Positions 27,637 to 37,502 of a stretch of DNA of 64,000 bases are shown here, piece by piece. How positions within the stretch are numbered: the first letter of the stretch is position 1; every line of letters starts with the position of its first letter. Origin of the DNA: Gp6-AA40 sp963723495. Its GTDB lineage: Bacteria; Acidobacteriota; Vicinamibacteria; Vicinamibacterales; UBA2999. The position numbers and the translations under genes were made by a program. The stretch lies in contig CAVRQR010000009.1 in the NCBI GenBank assembly GCA_963723495.1, forward strand, positions 558,001 to 622,000, read 5' to 3'. The notes beneath the pieces were generated by a model, which was not told the DNA's origin, did no database searches, and worked only from the letters and a program-made list of their open reading frames with translations.

Positions 27637-30164
27637 CTATTGTGCTGCTGCCGTCGAAACCGGCGCCTGATCCGGCGCCCCCTGCTTGATGCTCATCGTG
27701 AACGGCGTGCTCCTGACGACCCCCATGATGAGCGATGACCAGCGGTATCCGCCTGAGGCAGACTGCTTGGTGATCTGACGGATGGTCGGAAGATCCGTCG
27801 CCTCGATGCTTCGTCCGAGCGAGTACCCGAGAAGTTTCTGCGTGAAGGTTCGCGCGAAGTCTTCCTGGTGACTGGCCATCAACTGACGCAGCCCCAATAC
27901 GCCATCGAACTTCGTTCCATCCGGAAGCGCGGCCGATGCATCAATCGGCAGGTCGTCCACCGTCGTCCGCCATTTGCCAAGGGCGTCGAAATTCTCGAGT
28001 GAGAAGCCGAGCGGATCCATGCGCACGTGGCATACCGCGCACGCCGGATTCTTCCGGTGAGCTTCCATCTGCTCGCGAACGGAGCGAGGCCGGCCGTCGG
28101 GGCCACCTTCCGGGAGGGAGGGCACGTCGGGCGGTGGTGGAGGTGGCGGCGCGCCCAGGATGTTTTCGAGCAGCCATCTCCCGCGCAGAACCGGCGAGGT
28201 GCGATTGGGATACGAGGTGACGGTGAGGATGCTGCCCTGTCCGAGGAGGCCTCCGCGCCGGCCGTCCCCGAACGTCACGCGTCGGAAGTGGCTGCCGAAG
28301 ACGTTAGGGATCTGATAGTGGCGCGCGAGCCGTTCGTTCACGTAGGTGTAGTTGGCCGTCAGCAACTCACCGACGCTGCGATCCTCGCGCAACTGTGAGC
28401 TGATGAAGAGGCGCGTCTCCTGTCGAAACGCGTCACGCAGGTTCTCGTCGAATTCCGGGTATGCGTCGACGTCCGGGACCACGCCGGAGAGCTTGCCGAT
28501 CGTGAGCCACTGGGTAGCGAAGTTGTCGACCAGCGCATCCGATCGCGGGTCGCGCAGCATCCGGCGCACCTGCTGTTCCAGAACCGCCGGAGTGCTGAGC
28601 GTTCCGCGCTCGGCGACATCGAGCAACTCGTCATCCGGAATGCTGCTCCACAAGAAGAACGAGAGCCGCGATGCCAGATCGATATCGTTGATGCGATAGA
28701 CTCCGCCTGGCTGCGCGTTGGCCGGCTCCCGTTCGACGCGGAACACGAAACTCGGAGACGCGAGAATTCGCCGTAGCCCCCGCTGAATGCCCGCCTCGAA
28801 TCCTTCCTCCGCGTATCCCGTCCTGTAGAAGCCAAGCAGTGTTTCGAGATCCTGGTCGGTGACTGGCCGGCGATAGGCGCGCCGGGCGAGACGCGAGAGG
28901 ATGGCGCGCGCGCACCGTTCGTCGTTGCCCGAACTCGGACGGCACGAGAAGACCGCGCGGCGGCTCGGCGTATCGGTTGGCGCCTTGGCCGAATGGGGCC
29001 CTGCGATCGAGACGACATCGACGGCCGGGTTGCCGAAGTACAGCTCGTTGGTCGTGCGGGCGAACCCACGCTGCGGCGGCTGCAAGACGCCTTCGGATTC
29101 CCAGTGACGACGCACGAACGACACGCCCACGTCGTGCGGACCGGCACTGACCGGCAGCGTGACAGTGAGCCCCTCGTCGGCGGTGTGCATGTAGACTTCC
29201 CACCCGGGGTCGCCCTGCGTGTTGCCCGCGAAGCTCTCCGGTGCCGTCAACCCTTTGCCTTCACCGCCGATCGTGAACCGCTTGATCAGCGCACCGTCCA
29301 GCCGGATGTCGATCTGGTGCGGTTCGCCCATGCCAATCAGATAGAGATAGAGCTGTCGCCTGAGCACCACCTTGATCCGGTATTCACCGTCGAGCGGGAA
29401 GTGGTACGGAATCGAGATGCCGCCTCGCGAACCGAATGGCAGGTCGTCGCTCGTGCGATCGTCCTGCACCAGCGCCGTCGGTATCTTGAACGTGTTCTCG
29501 ACTGTGCTCAGCGAGCGATCACCGATCGCGAGCCGGCTCACCGTCCCGGCTGCGGCGAGGTAGTTCTCGAGCAGACGCGGCGACACCGAGAGCACGCCCG
29601 CCAGATTGTCGAAGCCCTGTTGATCCGGTTCGTCAGCCGGCAGCAGCGAACGCCCATCGATGTCCAGAGCCAGCAGATCGCGAACCGCGTTCGTGTACTC
29701 CGTGCGATTCAGCCGATGGACGATGACCCGCCCCGGATTGGGATTGGCCGCGGCCGCAGCTTCGAGTTCAGCTTCGAGCAAGAGGGCGGCGCGATCATAG
29801 GTGTCCTTATCCGGTCTGGGCAGGCCGGGCGGCGGCATCTCGTGCGTGCGGAGTTTGCGCGCGACGCGTTCCCAGGTGTCGGCGTCATGGCCGATGCGTG
29901 CTGAGATCGAGTCTCCTCGAGCGCGAGCCCGGCGGTCTTCAGCCTCGCGTTGTGGCAGGTGACGCAGTAGCGATCGATAACAGGTCGGAGTGCTTCTGCA
30001 GCCGATGCTGTTTTCGCCTGCGTAGCCGATGCTGTCTGCGCCTGGGCGGCCGACGTTGCCGGTCTCTGGCCGAGCGGTGCGGCTGTGGGTCGGGCAGACC
30101 AATAGCCAACAGTGACGATCACCGCGCCGCACACGATTATCCACGCCGCGTTGGGCTTCAGCAT
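27637..30164 (-). CDS. DUF1592 cytochrome-like protein (operon A), one frameshift
   Basis: ATG 30164 opens an export signal (WIIVCGAVIVTVGYW). A c-type heme motif follows (DRYCVTCHNARLKTAGLAL). A one-base shift near 29915 then restores the frame at HDADTWERVARKLRTHEMPP. The order is DUF1587 (RLNRTEYTNAVRDLLALD), DUF1595, DUF1592 (ASRLSFFLWSSIPDDELLD), DUF1588 (TSPVLRGRWLLENILG, then a second heme-like CAVCHVRMDPLGFSLENFD) and DUF1585 at the end. The total of about 840 residues is the family norm. These proteins are probably periplasmic multi-domain cytochromes; their substrate is unknown. Confidence 0.88.
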
Positions 30165-30319
30165 CGTGGCTCGAACCCCCGTCCCGGACGCTCAAAGTCT
30201 GAAGGAAAACCGCCGGAAATCAAATACCTTGTACCAGGTAACGGGGAGGGCGGATTGCAGGTGTATCCTACGCCCGCCGGCCACGAAAGCCGCCTCCAGC
30301 CAGGCGTTTCTGGCGTAGT

Positions 30320-30337
30320 GTCCGGCTTCAGCCGGAC
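30320..30337. promoter_or_regulatory. TTCA-loop hairpin in divergent leader
   Basis: GTCCGGC and GCCGGAC enclose a TTCA loop. It lies 27 bases before the plus-strand start at 30364 and 156 bases upstream of the minus-strand DUF1592 gene, so it falls in a 5' leader rather than a 3' end. It shares its loop with 16221-16236. Nothing else is recognised in 30165-30319. Confidence 0.45.
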
Positions 30338-30363
30338 CGTGTCGTGGATGAATCGAGGTTGAA

Positions 30364-31293
30364 ATGGTGCGCACGCGTCTGATGTCGATCGCTCTCATCC
30401 TGGCGGCGGTGGCGGGCCTGCCGGCGCAATCTTCTCGCGACGCGTCGTGGCGACCGAACACGTCGACTGCACCGAGCTCCGTTCCACCGGGAACGCCTGC
30501 CCAGAGCGCCGCCGATCAGGCGACGGTTGCCGAAGTGCTCGCCTTCGAGAAGGCCACCGAGGCAGCGGTCGTTCGCGGTGACACGACAGCACTCGAACGT
30601 GCGTTGGCCCCGACGTTCCTGTTCACACATGGCGACGGCTGGGTCGACGGCGGAGCGCCGCTCAAGGTCGACACCAAGGCCAGCTGGATCGAATGGGTGA
30701 AGAAGCAGCCGGCGCCGTACATCTATCGTGAGCTCGATAGCGTTCGCGTCGAGTTGCACGGCGATGTGGCCATCACGATCGGGCGCTACTTCTATTTGCC
30801 GACGTCGACTGGCGCTCCCAATCATTCGCACGTGTGGTTCGAGCGCGTGTACGCCAAACGAAACGGGCAGTGGCAGCAGCTCTCGCACCGCACGGTGAAA
30901 GGTCCGATTCGCACGGAGGAAGCAGTGAGCACTGCGTCCGATGAAGCCGCCGTGCGCGCTGTCGTGGCCAAGTACGTCGAGGCTCGTGAGACCAAGGATC
31001 CCGCGGCAATCGGAGCGCTCTTTACCGACAACGCAGATCAGTTCAATTCGGGCGGTGAGTGGCGGCGCGGCCGTGACGCAATCGTGAAAGGAACGCTGCA
31101 GTCATCACAGCGCAACAGCGGATCGCGCAACATCACGCTCAAGGCAGTGCGATTTCCAGCACCTGGTTTTGCGATCGCCGACGGAGAGTACGGGATTGGG
31201 GAGCAGCGCCTGTGGACGACGCTCGTCCTGTCGCGACAAGGCGAAGCCTGGAAGATCGAGGCCATCCGCAACTCTGCCCCCAGACAAAATTGA
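30364..31293 (+). CDS. exported protein with two NTF2-like (DUF4440/SgcJ) domains
   Basis: ATG 30364 opens a signal peptide ending at LPAQ. Residues about 55-170 form a DUF4440-type domain (VLAFEKATEAAVVRGDTTAL, FTHGDGWVDGG, VWFERVYAKRNGQWQQLSH). Residues about 190-305 form an SgcJ/EcaC-type NTF2-like domain (VVAKYVEARETKDPAAIGALF, ADQFNSGGEWRRGRDAIV). Duplication of the cone-shaped NTF2 fold in a single protein is the main feature. Such domains bind small molecules or act as simple lyases or isomerases, and no catalytic set is evident. The next gene (cyclase family) starts 31 bases later on the same strand. Confidence 0.78.
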   Translation: MVRTRLMSIALILAAVAGLPAQSSRDASWRPNTSTAPSSVPPGTPAQSAADQATVAEVLAFEKATEAAVVRGDTTALERALAPTFLFTHGDGWVDGGAPLKVDTKASWIEWVKKQPAPYIYRELDSVRVELHGDVAITIGRYFYLPTSTGAPNHSHVWFERVYAKRNGQWQQLSHRTVKGPIRTEEAVSTASDEAAVRAVVAKYVEARETKDPAAIGALFTDNADQFNSGGEWRRGRDAIVKGTLQSSQRNSGSRNITLKAVRFPAPGFAIADGEYGIGEQRLWTTLVLSRQGEAWKIEAIRNSAPRQN

Positions 31294-31324
31294 CGTCACA
31301 GATCGATATTCGGTGGAGAGATAC

Positions 31325-32275
31325 ATGCGCGTAATCGTGATACTGGCCGTTGGGATCCTGCTTGTCAGCGAAGGCCGCGCCGCGGCGCAATCGTGGCAGC
31401 CGCCGAGCGAGAGCCAGCGATGTCCGTCGAAGTGGGGGGCGGGCGACGAGCGCGGCTCGGGCAACCACATGAAGCCCGAGACGGTGTTACGCGCGGCGAA
31501 GTTGATCAAGACCGGCCAGGTCTTCGAGCTTGGCCGTGTCCTGTCAGAGTCGATGCCGCTTCCGGCCGGCCGTCGATTCGAGATTCACACCAAGCGGAGC
31601 CGCCAGGATCCGGGCACGAATCGACGCGGGTCGAACGAGGAACTGGTCGTGTCGGAAATCGGCCAGGTGGGCACGCAGTTCGACACCTTCAGCCATCAGA
31701 TGATCAATTCGAGCATGTACAACTGCTTCAAGCTCGATGAGACGGCAACTCGCACCGGCTTCAACAAGCTCGGGGTACACAAGGTGGGCGCGCTCGTCAC
31801 CCGTGGCGTCCTCATCGACGTTGCGGCGCTCAAGCGCACGCCCATGCTGGCCGAGTCGTACGAGATCACGCCACAGGATCTCCAGCAGGCGCTCGCTGAG
31901 CAGAAGCTTGCACTGCAACCCGGCGACGCCGTGCTCATTCATACCGGGTGGGGCACGCTCTGGGGGAAAGAGAACGCGCGCTACCAACGCGCGAGCCCAG
32001 GGCTTGGTATTGCCGCGGCGGAATGGCTCGCGAAGCAGGACCCGATGCTCGTTGGCGCCGACAACGGCGGCGTCGAGGTCGCTCCCAACCCGGACAAGAA
32101 CCTCGCCGGTCCGGTGCACCAGATCATGCTGGTGGTCAACGGCATCCACCTGCTCGAGAATCTCCGCCTCGACGAGCTCGCTGCGCAACGCGCCCACGAG
32201 TTCGCGCTCATCGTCGAGCCGCTCAAGATCGAGGGTGGCACGGGATCCAGCGTCGCCCCGATCGCGATCCGGTGA
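31325..32275 (+). CDS. cyclase-family (kynurenine-formamidase-like) metallohydrolase
   Basis: ATG 31325 follows GGTGGAGAGATAC. The 316-residue product has a signal peptide (VIVILAVGILLVSEGRAAAQ). The cyclase signature reads QVGTQFDTFSHQM, a variant of HxGTHxDxPxH in which the first His is Gln and the second His is Gln (G-T-Q-F-D). The metal site may therefore be altered. Later blocks include GVLIDVAALK, LQPGDAVLIHTGWG and VGADNGGVEVAP. The family hydrolyses formamides or cyclises or hydrates small acids. The substrate is unknown. The gene sits between an NTF2-like gene and an NHL gene, all secreted. Confidence 0.8.
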   Translation: MRVIVILAVGILLVSEGRAAAQSWQPPSESQRCPSKWGAGDERGSGNHMKPETVLRAAKLIKTGQVFELGRVLSESMPLPAGRRFEIHTKRSRQDPGTNRRGSNEELVVSEIGQVGTQFDTFSHQMINSSMYNCFKLDETATRTGFNKLGVHKVGALVTRGVLIDVAALKRTPMLAESYEITPQDLQQALAEQKLALQPGDAVLIHTGWGTLWGKENARYQRASPGLGIAAAEWLAKQDPMLVGADNGGVEVAPNPDKNLAGPVHQIMLVVNGIHLLENLRLDELAAQRAHEFALIVEPLKIEGGTGSSVAPIAIR

Positions 32276-32279
32276 CGAG

Positions 32280-33407
32280 ATGAAAGTCGCACTACTCGCG
32301 AGGTGGGTCGTTGTGGCGGTTGTCGTTGCCGGTGCGGCGGCTTTGTCGGCGCAGGGGCCCGCGTCGCGTACGACGACGGCGGTTCCGCAGCTGCAGGTCG
32401 ATCCGTTCTGGCCGAAGCCACTCCCTAACGACTGGATTCTCGGTCAGGTGTCGGGTGTTGCCGTCGACAAGCGGGGACACGTGTGGATTGTGCAGCGGCC
32501 ACGCTCCCTCAGCGATCGCGAGCTCGGCGCACAGCAGAACCCGCCGTGGAGCAAGTGCTGCAAGGCGGCGCCACCAGTGATCGTGTTCGATCAGGAAGGC
32601 AACGTCGTCAGGGCGTGGGGCGGGCCCGGCGCCGGCTATGAGTGGCCCGAGAGCGAGCACGGCGTCTTCGTCGACGACACCGACTCCGTGTGGCTGGCCG
32701 GCAACGGCAACAAGGATTCGCAGCTTCTCAAGTTCTCGCTCGAGGGCAGGTTCCTGCTGCAGATTGGCACGAGCGGCCAGTCGAAGGGCAGCAACGACAC
32801 CGCGAATCTTGGCAGCCCGGCGGATATCAATGTCGATGTCGCCGCGCGCGAAGTCTACGTGGCCGACGGATATCGCAATCGGCGTGTCATCGTCTTCGAT
32901 TCCGAGACGGGCAATTACAAGCGGCACTGGGGCGCGTACGGCAAACCGCCGAGTGACGCTGCGACGCCGCCCTACGATCCGGCGCGGCCGCCGTCACAGC
33001 AATTTGGTCAGCCTGTTCACTGTGTCCGGTTGGCGAGCGACGGGCTCGTCTACGTCTGCGATCGCACGAACAATCGTTTTCAGGTGTTCCGCAAGGACGG
33101 GACGTTCGTGTCCGAATCGTTCTTCGAGAAGGAGACGCGTCTCAACGGGTCGGTCTCGGAGCTGGCGTTCTCACCCGATCGGGCGCAGTCGTTGATCTAT
33201 ATGGTCGACGGCGTCAACAACGAGATGCGCATCGTCGATCGCACGACGAATGCAGTCGTCGGCCGCGTCGGTCGGCCCGGTCGATTTGCAGGCCAGTTCC
33301 ACGTTGTGCACAATGTCGCGGTTGACGCGCAGGGCAATGTCTATACGACCGAGGTCAATACCGGTCAGCGCGTTCAGAAGTTCCGGATGGCGGACGCACG
33401 GAAGTGA
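32280..33407 (+). CDS. secreted NHL-repeat propeller (peptidyl-amidating-lyase-like)
   Basis: ATG 32280 starts five bases after the cyclase stop, so the two are probably co-transcribed. The 375-residue product has a signal peptide (ALLARWVVVAVVVAGAAALSAQ) and NHL blades such as VSGVAVDKRGHVWIV, NVDVAAREVYVADGYRNRRV, CVRLASDGLVYVCDRTNNRF and NVAVDAQGNVYTTEVNTG. It resembles the lyase-like half of peptidylglycine amidating enzymes, a common annotation in this phylum, but enzymatic activity is not demonstrated by visible residues. Confidence 0.8.
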   Translation: MKVALLARWVVVAVVVAGAAALSAQGPASRTTTAVPQLQVDPFWPKPLPNDWILGQVSGVAVDKRGHVWIVQRPRSLSDRELGAQQNPPWSKCCKAAPPVIVFDQEGNVVRAWGGPGAGYEWPESEHGVFVDDTDSVWLAGNGNKDSQLLKFSLEGRFLLQIGTSGQSKGSNDTANLGSPADINVDVAAREVYVADGYRNRRVIVFDSETGNYKRHWGAYGKPPSDAATPPYDPARPPSQQFGQPVHCVRLASDGLVYVCDRTNNRFQVFRKDGTFVSESFFEKETRLNGSVSELAFSPDRAQSLIYMVDGVNNEMRIVDRTTNAVVGRVGRPGRFAGQFHVVHNVAVDAQGNVYTTEVNTGQRVQKFRMADARK

Positions 33408-33485
33408 TTCGCCTCCAGATTTCTCCTGGCTGTGAGCGAGAAGTCGCCGGAGGCGGGTCTTTCGGATTACGTGTAATTGCGTTTC

Positions 33486-33929
33486 TTAGACCGTAATGCG
33501 TGAGCGCGGGCGCGACTCGCGCTTGGTTGGCTTGGGAGGCGTTGCGCCCTCTGGCAGCTTGGTCAGTGTTTCCTGGAACACCGCACCATCAGCGCCACCA
33601 GCGGTCCACTTTCCGTTCAACGTCCCGTTCTCGGCGAGCGAGTACACGATCAACGCCGGGGTTCCGCCAAAGTAGCTCACGGCCAGTTGGTTTCCACTGA
33701 AGATGCCGACGCCAACCACCTGGCTTTCATCGGGCATCGTCCATCTCACAAGGTACGTTTCCTTGTGCTTGATGATCTCGACGACGCCGGCGTAGGTCGC
33801 ACCATCGGGATTGGTTCCCGCGCACGTGTAGATACCTTCGAGTTTGTTTTCCGGAGCCTGACCCTGGGCCGCGTGCACAGGACCGAGCGAGGTGAGTGTG
33901 ACGAGACCGACGAGGGCAGCTCTCAGCAA
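33486..33929 (-). CDS. small secreted protein of unknown function
   Basis: TTG 33929 is chosen as start because GGAG lies ten bases upstream, and it gives a signal peptide (LLRAALVGLVTLTSLGPVHAAQ). The 147-residue mature part reads LEGIYTCAGTNPDGATYAGVVEI, VRWTMPDESQVVGVGIFSGN and GTPALIVYSLAENGTLNGKWT. That looks like a small beta-barrel of repeated strand-turn-strand units ending in a basic tail (KRESRPRSRITV). I recognise similar 'hypothetical' proteins but no function. Its own promoter would lie in 33930-34110, where nothing definite is seen. Confidence 0.65.
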   Translation of the reverse strand: MLRAALVGLVTLTSLGPVHAAQGQAPENKLEGIYTCAGTNPDGATYAGVVEIIKHKETYLVRWTMPDESQVVGVGIFSGNQLAVSYFGGTPALIVYSLAENGTLNGKWTAGGADGAVFQETLTKLPEGATPPKPTKRESRPRSRITV

Positions 33930-34110
33930 GTGAAACTCCTTTAACTCTCTCGCCGCGAATTTCCGGTGACGCCATGATGACGCGTAGCAAGAGCCAGGCC
34001 ATGGCCTGCCGGCGATGTCGCTTGTCGGTGGATCGGCGTGCAGCCGCACGATTCGACAGAAAAATGACGGTTCGGCGACAAGTGCGTCCGGGTGAACGAC
34101 GGCCTTGCTC

Positions 34111-35965
34111 TTACTTTCCGTCCACTGAATAGGCCAGCAACACGTTGCCCGGCATGCCGTTCTGCACATAGCCGGAGTTGATGATTACGGTTCCGCCGCT
34201 GATAGCCGGCCCTGCCACGTTCAATGAACCGCCGCGTCCCGGCACGCCGTTCGTGGTCTTGTACGTCTGGACGGTATCAACGTCCCACAGAATCGATCCG
34301 TTGCTGGTGGAGTAGGCGCGAAGGTGTCCATCGATCGCGCCGGAGAACACGACACCAGGGATGGCGCTCACCGCGGCGGATTGAGCGGGGCTGCACCGTT
34401 CTCGCGTGCGGCACGCGCGCGGCGGCGGCGTAGCCCAGACGCGCTTGCCGCCATCGAGACTGATCGCGAACATGCCGCCGCCTTCTTCGGGATCGGGCAT
34501 CGTGGCTTGACTGTTTGGAACGGGGATGCGGCCCAGATCGGAAAGCGCGACGTAGATGTTGGATCCGTCGGCGGCCGAGCCCCACTGCACGCCGCCGTTG
34601 ATGCCGCCCTTGCCCACGCGCTCCTGCCAGAGGATCTCGCCATCGCGATCGGGATCGAGGGCATGGACGACGCCGGACTTCTGGCCGGCAACGATCGCGC
34701 GACGGCCGTTGGGCAGTGATACCAGGATCGGCGGGGAGGCGAAGTCGAAATCGGGGGCGTCCTTGTTCGTGCAGTTCACCTGGTCGCTCAGCCGGCACGA
34801 GGTATTCCAGTCATCAGACGCCGTCATCTGACGGGACCAGAGGATCTTCCCCGACGCGAGATCGAACGCGACGAAGGCATCGCTGCGATCCGTCGCCGGG
34901 CCGCTGTAGTTGTTCCCGGTCGTGACATAGACCGCGTTCTTCTGCACATCGATGGCCGGGCTCGACCAGATCGGCGCGCCCGACGGGCCCCACAACTGCG
35001 TTCCGATGCGATTCTTCGCCTGTCTTCGGGGTTCCTCGATCGTGTACGTCTTCCAGACGTCCGATCCCGTCCAGGCATCGAGCACGACGAGGCTGCCGCG
35101 GAAGGTGCAGCACTCGTACTCGGCAACCGCACCGGCAGTCTCCTCACCAGATGCGACGCCCACGTAGAGGCGGCCGTTGTGGAACGTCGGTGACGCGGTC
35201 ACGCGAGCGAACGGGTGATCGTCGACGTGCGACTTCCAGATCAGCACACCGGTCGACGCGTCGAGCGCATAAACGTTCGCGGCTCGATCGCCCACGAATG
35301 CCAGATACCGATCGCTGCCCTCGATGCGCGCGATCGTGATCGCGGCACGCACGGCGGCATCGGCCTGGAACGTCCAATGCACGCATCCTGTCGCGGCACT
35401 CAGCGCGTACACCGCTCCGCTCTGCGTGCCGACGAACACCCGGCCGCCTGCAATCGAAGGCTGTCCATCGGCGCTGAGCTCGCCCGGGAATCCAAAGGCC
35501 CACTTCAGCTTCAGCTTGGGCACGTCGCTGGCGCTGAGTCCTGCCATCGTGCCTTCCTGGAATCTGGTGTTCTGCGTGTTGCCTCCCCACCCGTTCCAGC
35601 GCGGGCTATCCAGCGGGTTGGCGAATTCGCCGGCCACGGGGCGGCACATCGACTCGGGATTGGGTTTCGTGCTGAACGCGGTGGCGAACATCTTTCCCGT
35701 CACGATACTCGGCAATCGCGCGACGCTCGACGCCGGTGCGGCCGCTGGCCATCGACAGCATGGGCCCGCTCTCCATCGCGGTGAGCACGCGTTCCGGCGT
35801 CATCGCCTGCAGGACATCCCGCGTTGGCGCGCGGGCCGCGCCGGTGTCATGACACGAGGCGCATAGCTGCTTGTAGAGAGTGGGGCCGTCATCGGCGGAC
35901 GCGGGCCAGGCGATGAACAACAGACAGCAGGTCGCAACGATCGAGGAACGCAGAGTGGTTCGCAT
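34111..35965 (-). CDS. cytochrome c-PQQ dehydrogenase (PVA-dehydrogenase-like), frameshifted
   Basis: ATG 35965 opens a signal peptide (SIVATCCLLFIAWPASADD). A heme motif (YKQLCASCHDTG) follows. A one-base shift near 35700 leads to the propeller: WNGWGGNTQNTRFQ, vicinal Cys in YECCTFRGSLVVLDAWTG, VYVTTGNNYSGP and GNVLLAYSVDGK at the end. It is a paralog of the protein at 18601-20446 with the same domain order. It is a periplasmic quinohemoprotein, probably oxidising an alcohol; the substrate is unknown. It lies 73 bases downstream of the ankyrin gene and is the fourth gene of operon B, where operon A has an amidohydrolase. Confidence 0.84.
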
Positions 35966-36038
35966 CTCACGCTCCGATGTGGTCCGCCTTGGCCTAAGGC
36001 TTCGGCGGGCGCGCTACGCGCGAAAGTAGTCGCTAGAC

Positions 36039-37502
36039 CTATCGTGATTCCGCTAGTACCTGACGGATGACTGCCGCGGTTGCCGGGGAACTGACGATAT
36101 TCATGCCGCGCTGGACGCCTTCGGTAATCTTGAGCGGCGTCCATCCTTTGCTGTTTGGGCGATTCCACACGTCTTGACGCGCGCCTTTCTGGGCCAGGTA
36201 TTGAACGACCGTCGGCACGTGCTTGTAAGCGGCGCCATGCATCGCCGTCTCGCCGTTCTTGTCGACGGCATCGAGGTCGTTGCCCAGATCGAGTGCCACC
36301 TTGACGGCTTCGAGCACTTCGGGCTCCGTGCCCGGATCCTCGCCGGGTGCGTTGGTGCCCAGCCCCGCGGCCACCATCAGCGGAGTCGATCCGTCCTCAT
36401 TGGTGAGAAGAGGATTGGCGCCAAGGTCGGCCAACAGTTTCATGAGTGGCGCGTCAGCCGTGCGGGCCGCCAGCAGGAACGGCGTCGCGCCGATCGAGTT
36501 GAGCGTCGTGACGCCCATGCTGGGACGCTTGGTGACGCGGGTATCGAGAGCCGCCCCTTTCGCCACCAGCTTCCGCACGAACGTCAGGCTGTCCATCGTG
36601 CCCGATCCCTGCGGTGCGGGGTTGTTGCTGCCGGCGATGCCGGCTTTCCGCACCCAGGACACCTGATGCAGCGCGGTGTAACCCTGGGGAGCCGCATTGG
36701 GATCGGCGCCGCGGTCGAGCAGCCACGCCGCCAGCTCGTAGTGCGCGTTGGCAGCCGCGAGCAGAAACGCATTCAGACCCGGCTCGGGTGCGGCCGGGGT
36801 CGCGGCGGCGTTCTGTGCCGGCCGTCGTCGCACGGGCAACCAGTCGTTCATGTCGGCGCCGGCCTTCATCAGCGCCTCAACGGCGGCGATCCGGCCCTCA
36901 CGCGCCGCGAACAGCAGTGGGGTGAACCCGCCGTTCGATCTCGCGTCGACCTTCGCTCCGCGCGCCACCAGGGCATCGATTACCGCCGGATACCCCTCGG
37001 CCGCGGCCCACATCAATGCCGTCTGGCCCCGCCAGTGTTCCGTCGCGTTGGGATCGGCACCCCGCGCAAGAAGCGCGTTGACGGCATCGAGCTTTCCCGT
37101 GCGCGCCGCCACCATCAGCGCGGTCTCCCCCTCCTCGGATGCAGCACTCGCATCGGCACCTGCCTCGAGCAGCATTCCGATGGTTGTGGCGTTGCCGTTC
37201 AATGACGCGAGCCATAACGGCGTAACGCCGTAACGATTGATTGCCTTGACGTTGGCGCCAGCACGAATGAGCAGCTGAACGATCTCAGCGGCATCACGAT
37301 CCACGGCCCAGTGCAGCGCGGTGGTGCCGTCCGCCTGCACCGCGTTCACATCGACCCGCGTATCGAGAAGCGCGCGAACGGCGGACGCGTCGTTCGCCTT
37401 TATCGCGTCCATGAGTCGACTCTGCGCCTGCGCCGCGCTGACGGCAACACAGAGCGACACGATCGGAAGGAACGACGCTGTAGCGCGCATGCTCGTGCTC
37501 AC
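36039..37502 (-). CDS. exported ankyrin-repeat protein (operon B)
   Basis: GTG 37502 overlaps the stop of the DUF1552 gene (GTGTGA); ATG 37490 is an alternative. The 487-residue protein has a signal peptide (SFLPIVSLCVAVSAAQAQ) and about ten ankyrin repeats (DGTTALHWAVDRDAAEIV, YGVTPLWLASLNGNATTI, DGSTPLMVAAGLGTN, NGETAMHGAAYKHVPTV). No frameshift is present. Residues about 235-255 (RRRPAQNAAATPAAPEPG) form a low-complexity spacer between repeats. It is clearly paralogous to the ankyrin protein at 24779-26264, with the same repeat order and the same upstream partner. Confidence 0.88.
   Translation of the reverse strand: MSTSMRATASFLPIVSLCVAVSAAQAQSRLMDAIKANDASAVRALLDTRVDVNAVQADGTTALHWAVDRDAAEIVQLLIRAGANVKAINRYGVTPLWLASLNGNATTIGMLLEAGADASAASEEGETALMVAARTGKLDAVNALLARGADPNATEHWRGQTALMWAAAEGYPAVIDALVARGAKVDARSNGGFTPLLFAAREGRIAAVEALMKAGADMNDWLPVRRRPAQNAAATPAAPEPGLNAFLLAAANAHYELAAWLLDRGADPNAAPQGYTALHQVSWVRKAGIAGSNNPAPQGSGTMDSLTFVRKLVAKGAALDTRVTKRPSMGVTTLNSIGATPFLLAARTADAPLMKLLADLGANPLLTNEDGSTPLMVAAGLGTNAPGEDPGTEPEVLEAVKVALDLGNDLDAVDKNGETAMHGAAYKHVPTVVQYLAQKGARQDVWNRPNSKGWTPLKITEGVQRGMNIVSSPATAAVIRQVLAESR

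Noticed and set aside
36174..37205. A 343-residue plus-strand frame opposite the ankyrin gene.
   Set aside because: Its repeats are only the antisense image of the ankyrin repeats.
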